Assembly: GCA_964651045.1 (NCBI GenBank)
Contig: CAZYVD010000001.1
Location: 109,953-173,952 of the forward strand
Reading direction: 5' to 3'
Length of the DNA stretch: 64,000 bases
Origin: CAZYVD01 sp964651045
Lineage (GTDB): Bacteria > Zhuqueibacterota > QNDG01 > DSAB01
The translations under genes and the position numbers were made by a program. Position 1 is the first letter of the stretch. Each line of letters starts with the position of its first letter. This document shows, piece after piece, positions 60,867 to 64,000 of this stretch. The notes under the pieces were generated by a model. The model had not been told where the DNA came from and did no database searches. It saw only the letters and a program-made list of their open reading frames with translations.

Positions 60867-62459
60867 TTATTCAACAATCTCTGCATCGAAATCATCAACA
60901 ATTTTCTTCACAATGGGATCCTTATCAATCAATTCCTCCAGCCTATTCACTCTCTTCTCATTTTGAGCAGCACTTACATCTCTTTTTGGCAAATCCTTTT
61001 TAACACATCTAAAATTTACACTGCTTCCAAAACATTCTCTAAGCACATCATTCACTAAAGACTTTGCCCTGTTGATCGCATCTATATGAAAACCATTGTT
61101 TATTCCAAATCCGATCTCAATTGTATTACCATCTACACCCAGAATCACACCCTCCTGTAGAAATGATCCTACAGTTATCTTCTTGTGTTTGACTCTTTTT
61201 ACAACATCATCCCACATCGATTGCACATATTCAATATCTATGCTATTTTTTTTTTGATCTTCTGTTCTCGATTCCTCTCCAGCCTTACTCTTTCTGTCAG
61301 ACACCTCTTTATCACCGCCTTCTGCCCTTCCGGTTCCTCCAAGTCGAGAGAGTAAATCCTCGACCATTACAGTGCTGTCCATCTTTACCATTCTTGCTAT
61401 TGTCATTTCAAGAACAAGCTGTGGATTCGGGCTCTGTCTTATTATCCTTTTCGCCTCAGTAACAATGTTTATCATTCTCAAAAGATCTGCTTCATTGAAA
61501 TCTCCTGCGATCTTTAAATATCTTTCTCTATCTTCACCAGTAGCTTCAACAAGATCTGCAGACCCTACCGATTTAACTACCAAGATATTTCTAAGATGTT
61601 CCGCCAGACCAATAAGAAACTCATCGACATCATAACCCTGATACAGAATTTTCTCAACAAGAGTGAACCCCTTCGACAGCTCCTTTGATTGCAGGATCTC
61701 TGTTACTTCGAAAAACATATCCTGTGCTATAAGCCCAAGCCCCCTTATGACTTCATCCTTAGTAATCTTTCCTTGAGTGAACGAAATTAATTGATCAAGT
61801 ATTGACTGCCCATCCCTTAAGCTGCCGTCAGCCTTCTTTGCAATGAGATGTAGGGCTCCATCTTCTATTTCTATGTTCTCCTGTTTACAAATAAACCGTA
61901 AACGATCAATTATATCGTTAATACCTATGCGTCTGAAGTCAAACCTCTGGCATCTGGAAATTATAGTTACTGGAACCTTATGCGGTTCTGTTGTTGCAAA
62001 TATAAAGATAACGTGATCCGGTGGCTCTTCGAGAGTCTTAAGCAGTGCATTAAATGCAGGGGAGGTCAGCATGTGTACTTCATCGATAATATAGATCTTA
62101 TACTTCCCATGGGCTGGTGCATATTGAATATTGTCTCGCAGATTTCTTACCTCATCAATTCCCCTGTTAGAGGCACCGTCAATCTCAAATACATCTATAA
62201 ACCTTCCCTCTGTAATCTCCCGGCAGTTTGAACACTCATTACAGGGAGAGCCATCTTTGAGATTCTCACAATTTAAAACTTTTGCGAGTATCCTGGCAGC
62301 ACTGGTTTTGCCTATTCCTCTCGGTCCTGTAAAGAGGTATGCATGTGCCAGTCTGTTATGAAGCACGGCATTCCGAAGCGTATCTGTCACATGATTCTGT
62401 GCAACAACATCGTTCCATACCTGGGGGCGATATTTTCTGGCAATCACAAGATATGACAT
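60867..62459 (-). CDS. dnaX: DNA polymerase III subunit gamma/tau
   Basis: 530 residues, the clamp-loader ATPase. YLVIARKYRPQVWNDVVAQ is at the start, Walker A is GPRGIGKTSAARIL, zinc ligands lie in NCENLKDGSPCNECSNC, and IIDEVHMLT and EPPDHVIFIFATTEPHK follow. Domain III runs to about residue 360, followed by a charged linker and a C-terminal tau region. An A10 run around codon 402 (61246-61255) can yield a shorter gamma form. The start is ATG 62459, with a TTG two codons upstream. The SRP RNA gene is directly upstream. Confidence 0.97.
   Translation of the reverse strand: MSYLVIARKYRPQVWNDVVAQNHVTDTLRNAVLHNRLAHAYLFTGPRGIGKTSAARILAKVLNCENLKDGSPCNECSNCREITEGRFIDVFEIDGASNRGIDEVRNLRDNIQYAPAHGKYKIYIIDEVHMLTSPAFNALLKTLEEPPDHVIFIFATTEPHKVPVTIISRCQRFDFRRIGINDIIDRLRFICKQENIEIEDGALHLIAKKADGSLRDGQSILDQLISFTQGKITKDEVIRGLGLIAQDMFFEVTEILQSKELSKGFTLVEKILYQGYDVDEFLIGLAEHLRNILVVKSVGSADLVEATGEDRERYLKIAGDFNEADLLRMINIVTEAKRIIRQSPNPQLVLEMTIARMVKMDSTVMVEDLLSRLGGTGRAEGGDKEVSDRKSKAGEESRTEDQKKNSIDIEYVQSMWDDVVKRVKHKKITVGSFLQEGVILGVDGNTIEIGFGINNGFHIDAINRAKSLVNDVLRECFGSSVNFRCVKKDLPKRDVSAAQNEKRVNRLEELIDKDPIVKKIVDDFDAEIVE
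61246..61255 (-). other. A10 slippery run inside dnaX (predicted gamma/tau switch)
   Basis: Ten consecutive A residues on the coding (minus) strand read CAA AAA AAA AAT AGC in frame. One extra A gives CAA AAA AAA AAA TAG, an immediate stop. One A fewer gives CAA AAA AAA ATA GCA TAG, also a stop. Either slip ends the protein near residue 404 of 530. This matches the logic of dnaX slippage known from Thermus (transcriptional, A9) and E. coli (ribosomal). Confidence 0.75.
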
Positions 62460-62484
62460 AATCAAATCCGATTAGTAATTTATA

Positions 62485-62762
62485 AAGGCTGTGCACCCAC
62501 CTTCGATCCTTCGTTACCACAATCTGTATCTGGCAGCCAACTCCAGTCAAGTTGACCTGCGGCACATGGGCAAAATGCTTACCGCTGCTACCTCCCGGTC
62601 CTGACGGGGTTGGGCACCTGCCCATTGCACAGGACTCGAACTATCATCGCCGCTTACCAGATTCATATCGTGGGCGAATTAGACCTCAGTGTGGGAATTC
62701 GACCCTGCTGTAGCGGGTTGCAGGTAACAGGGCACCGCTAACTCCCCGTCTAGCACAGCCTT
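62485..62762 (-). ncRNA. ffs: Signal recognition particle RNA, large (Alu-containing) bacterial type
   Basis: About 278 bases on the minus strand. The ends pair over ten bases (AAGGCTGTGC with GCACAGCCTT). The 5' part has the Alu-like GCTAGACGGGG and ACCTGCAACCCGCTA elements. The apical S-domain hairpin reads GTCAGGACCGGGAGGTAGCA, the conserved SRP54-binding and tetraloop region. The size and Alu domain make it the long form found in Bacillus, Thermotoga and others, not the 4.5S form. The gene sits between tRNA genes and dnaX, a common position. Confidence 0.93.
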
Positions 62763-62767
62763 AACAG

Positions 62768-62840
62768 TGGAGCAGAGCGGGATCGAACCGCCGACCTGTA
62801 CGTTGCGAACGTACCGCTCTCCCATCTGAGCTACTGCCCC
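62768..62840 (-). tRNA. tRNA-Ala (CGC)
   Basis: A full cloverleaf: acceptor GGGGCAG/CTGCTCC, D-arm AGCTCAGATGGGAGAGC, anticodon stem GTACG/CGTAC with loop TTCGCAA (anticodon CGC), T-arm GGCGG TTCGATC CCGCT, discriminator A. No encoded CCA. It reads GCG. Confidence 0.93.
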
Positions 62841-62866
62841 CTTTTTTAACAAATATCAAAAAACTG

Positions 62867-62951
62867 CGGAGAGGGCGGGATTCGAACCCGCGGTAGCTTT
62901 CACTACACACGCTTTCCAAGCGTGCACCTTAAACCACTCGGTCACCTCTCC
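62867..62951 (-). tRNA. tRNA-Ser (GGA)
   Basis: A class II tRNA with acceptor GGAGAGG/CCTCTCC, anticodon stem CACGC/GCGTG with loop TTGGAAA (anticodon GGA), a long variable arm (TGTAGTGAAAGCTACC region), T-loop TTCGAAT and discriminator G. No encoded CCA. It reads UCC/UCU. Confidence 0.94.
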
Positions 62952-63032
62952 TGAAAAAAACCATTACTAGTAAACAGCCTATCTACTTCTACACCTTTCA
63001 GACAATCATCCTTAACATATAATCTTATGATG

Positions 63033-63121
63033 CGGAGAGGGTGGGATTCGAACCCACGGTTCGCCGATAGGCGAACAACGGTTTTCGAGACCGCCCGATT
63101 CAACCACTCTCGCACCTCTCC
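63033..63121 (-). tRNA. tRNA-Ser (CGA)
   Basis: A second class II serine tRNA with the same acceptor GGAGAGG/CCTCTCC, anticodon loop CTCGAAA (anticodon CGA), a long variable arm (GTTCGCC TATC GGCGAAC) and discriminator G. It lies 81 bases from tRNA-Ser(GGA). It reads UCG. Confidence 0.94.
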
Positions 63122-63143
63122 AGAATGATATACAAAAGAATCT

Positions 63144-63611
63144 CTATCTTTTCTGGTCTCTCGTTCTTAATAGTCTAAAAAATGATCTTATAAGTTCTGA
63201 GGATTCTTCCTCGAGAACACCAGATATGACCTCAACCCAATGGTTAAGTCTGTGATCCTGAACAATATTTCTCAGCGATCCACAAGAGCCCGCCTTTGGG
63301 TCCATTGCGCCTATGACCACTACATCCAGTCGAGCAAGAACGATCGCCCCGGCACACATCGCACATGGTTCGAGTGTTACATAAAGGGAACAGTCCTCAA
63401 GCCGCCATGAATTCACACTATTTGCCGCTGCTGAAATCGCTATCATCTCTGCATGCGCCGTAGGATCATTGAGTGTCTCTGTCTGATTATATCCCCTTCC
63501 TATAATCTGTGTTCCCTGAACCACAACAGCACCTACTGGAACTTCATCATGGTAAAAGGCCTTCTCAGCTTCCTTTAGTGCCAACCTCATCCAATCTTCG
63601 TGCTGTTTCAT
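63144..63611 (-). CDS. tadA: tRNA-specific adenosine deaminase TadA
   Basis: 155 residues. The zinc and catalytic motifs are TAHAEMIAI (His and Glu) and EPCAMCAGAIV (two Cys). DEVPVGAVVV and GRGYNQTETLNDPT are typical of TadA. The enzyme converts A34 to inosine in tRNA-Arg(ACG), whose gene lies 230 bases upstream. Cytidine or guanine deaminases are relatives but fit the motifs less well. Confidence 0.94.
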   Translation of the reverse strand: MKQHEDWMRLALKEAEKAFYHDEVPVGAVVVQGTQIIGRGYNQTETLNDPTAHAEMIAISAAANSVNSWRLEDCSLYVTLEPCAMCAGAIVLARLDVVVIGAMDPKAGSCGSLRNIVQDHRLNHWVEVISGVLEEESSELIRSFFRLLRTRDQKR

Positions 63612-63842
63612 ATTAAACCAAAATCACATCCTAATAGAATACCCGATTGAGAATATAAAAATTTTAATAACAAAAAGCAATGTCAATTCCGAATAAGAAT
63701 GGGTGAAAATTTTAATCTATAAGGGATTTTTATGCCCTGTGGTAAGATCCAATAAATCTGTCTGTCTGATGAATTGTTAATACAAATCTTGTTAAGATAT
63801 AGTATTACTCATCATGAAAAAATTTTACTCTACACTCACTCG
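63612..63842. other. Intergenic region without recognisable feature
   Basis: 230 AT-rich bases between tadA and tRNA-Arg. I see no ORF, tRNA, hairpin terminator or convincing promoter, although the tadA promoter should lie here. Confidence 0.5.
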
Positions 63843-63916
63843 TACGCCCGAAGGGAGTCGAACCCCTAACCTCCTGATCCGTAGTCAGGTGCTCTATCCA
63901 GTTGAGCTACGGGCGC
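63843..63916 (-). tRNA. tRNA-Arg (ACG)
   Basis: Acceptor GCGCCCG/CGGGCGT (one G-T pair), D-arm with AGCTCAACTGGATAGAGC, anticodon stem CCTGA/TCAGG with loop CTACGGA (anticodon ACG), T-loop TTCGACT, discriminator A. A34 is the known target of TadA, encoded just downstream. Confidence 0.95.
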
Positions 63917-63948
63917 ATATAATTGATTTTTTTATAGTGAGAACTTTG

Positions 63949-64000
63949 TAGCGCGTACGGGAGTCGAACCCGTGCTACCGGCGTGAGAGGCCGGCGTCCT
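63949..64000 (-). tRNA. tRNA-Glu (CTC), 5' part beyond window
   Basis: The anticodon stem CCGGC/GCCGG with loop CTCTCAC gives anticodon CTC. The T-arm is ACGGG TTCGACT CCCGT, followed by ACGCGCT and discriminator A. The acceptor 5' strand and D-arm lie beyond base 64000, so identity rests on the anticodon. Confidence 0.82.

Noticed and set aside
62356..62625. 89-codon minus-strand ORF
   Set aside because: It lies inside the SRP RNA gene and the start of dnaX. The RNA structure explains the sequence.

Overview
The window is a gene-dense, AT-rich stretch of a Gram-negative bacterial chromosome, with most genes on the minus strand. It carries a SusC/SusD pair, a DUF5683 protein, OmpA and BamA-type barrels, a beta-propeller/AraC regulator and a GGGPS-family enzyme. 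This points to an uncultured member of the FCB superphylum (Bacteroidota relatives such as the KSB1, Cloacimonadota, Marinimicrobia or Calditrichota lineages). The phylum is inferred from gene content only.

Layout: 1-2.7 kb holds the 5' part of rimO, then an MNT-HEPN gene pair and a broken DUF559 gene, each sitting between copies of the same intergenic repeat. 2.8-14.5 kb is a long minus-strand series of purF, a UbiA prenyltransferase, a 58-residue ferredoxin, a geranylgeranyl-reductase-family flavoprotein, a CDP-alcohol phosphatidyltransferase and ftsY, preceded by PHP, HD, RidA, nucleoside kinase, FolK, DUF6599 and DUF362 genes. 15.4-22.6 kb is a citrate module: an ATP-citrate-lyase-like pair whose large chain is an unusual fusion, a LeuC/LeuD-type hydro-lyase pair and a single-chain fused aconitase-like enzyme. 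23-28.7 kb has a lipoprotein and SusD/SusC. 29-31.5 kb (plus strand) is an MBOAT acyltransferase with an SGNH-like partner. 32-35 kb has dus, rpmB and an OmpA-family protein. 35-48.3 kb is hflX, a sigma-54 response regulator and, behind a near-consensus -24/-12 promoter, an eight-gene envelope operon. 48.3-63.6 kb is largely housekeeping: BatA-like, gmhA, a PHP phosphatase, a GGGPS, alaS, recX-recA, thpR, cinA, pgpA-pgsA, recR-ybaB-dnaX, the SRP RNA, tRNAs and tadA.

How the genes work together: the most interesting theme is lipid biosynthesis. GGGPS (51.8-52.6 kb) plus the coupled UbiA-ferredoxin-GGR-CDP-alcohol-transferase operon (3.7-6.5 kb) would supply most of the archaeal-type isoprenoid glycerol ether lipid route. 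The window also encodes the ordinary bacterial PgsA/PgpA step for phosphatidylglycerol. A mixed or switchable membrane is therefore possible, although quinone modification is a live alternative for UbiA and GGR. The citrate module suggests citrate cleavage (reductive TCA or acetyl-CoA supply). The sigma-54 operon pairs an outer-membrane barrel with three paralogous repeat proteins of beta-solenoid type, each carrying its own turn signature, and looks like an undescribed envelope system. dnaX contains an A10 slippery run at which either one-base slip gives an immediate stop, which predicts a programmed short (gamma) subunit.
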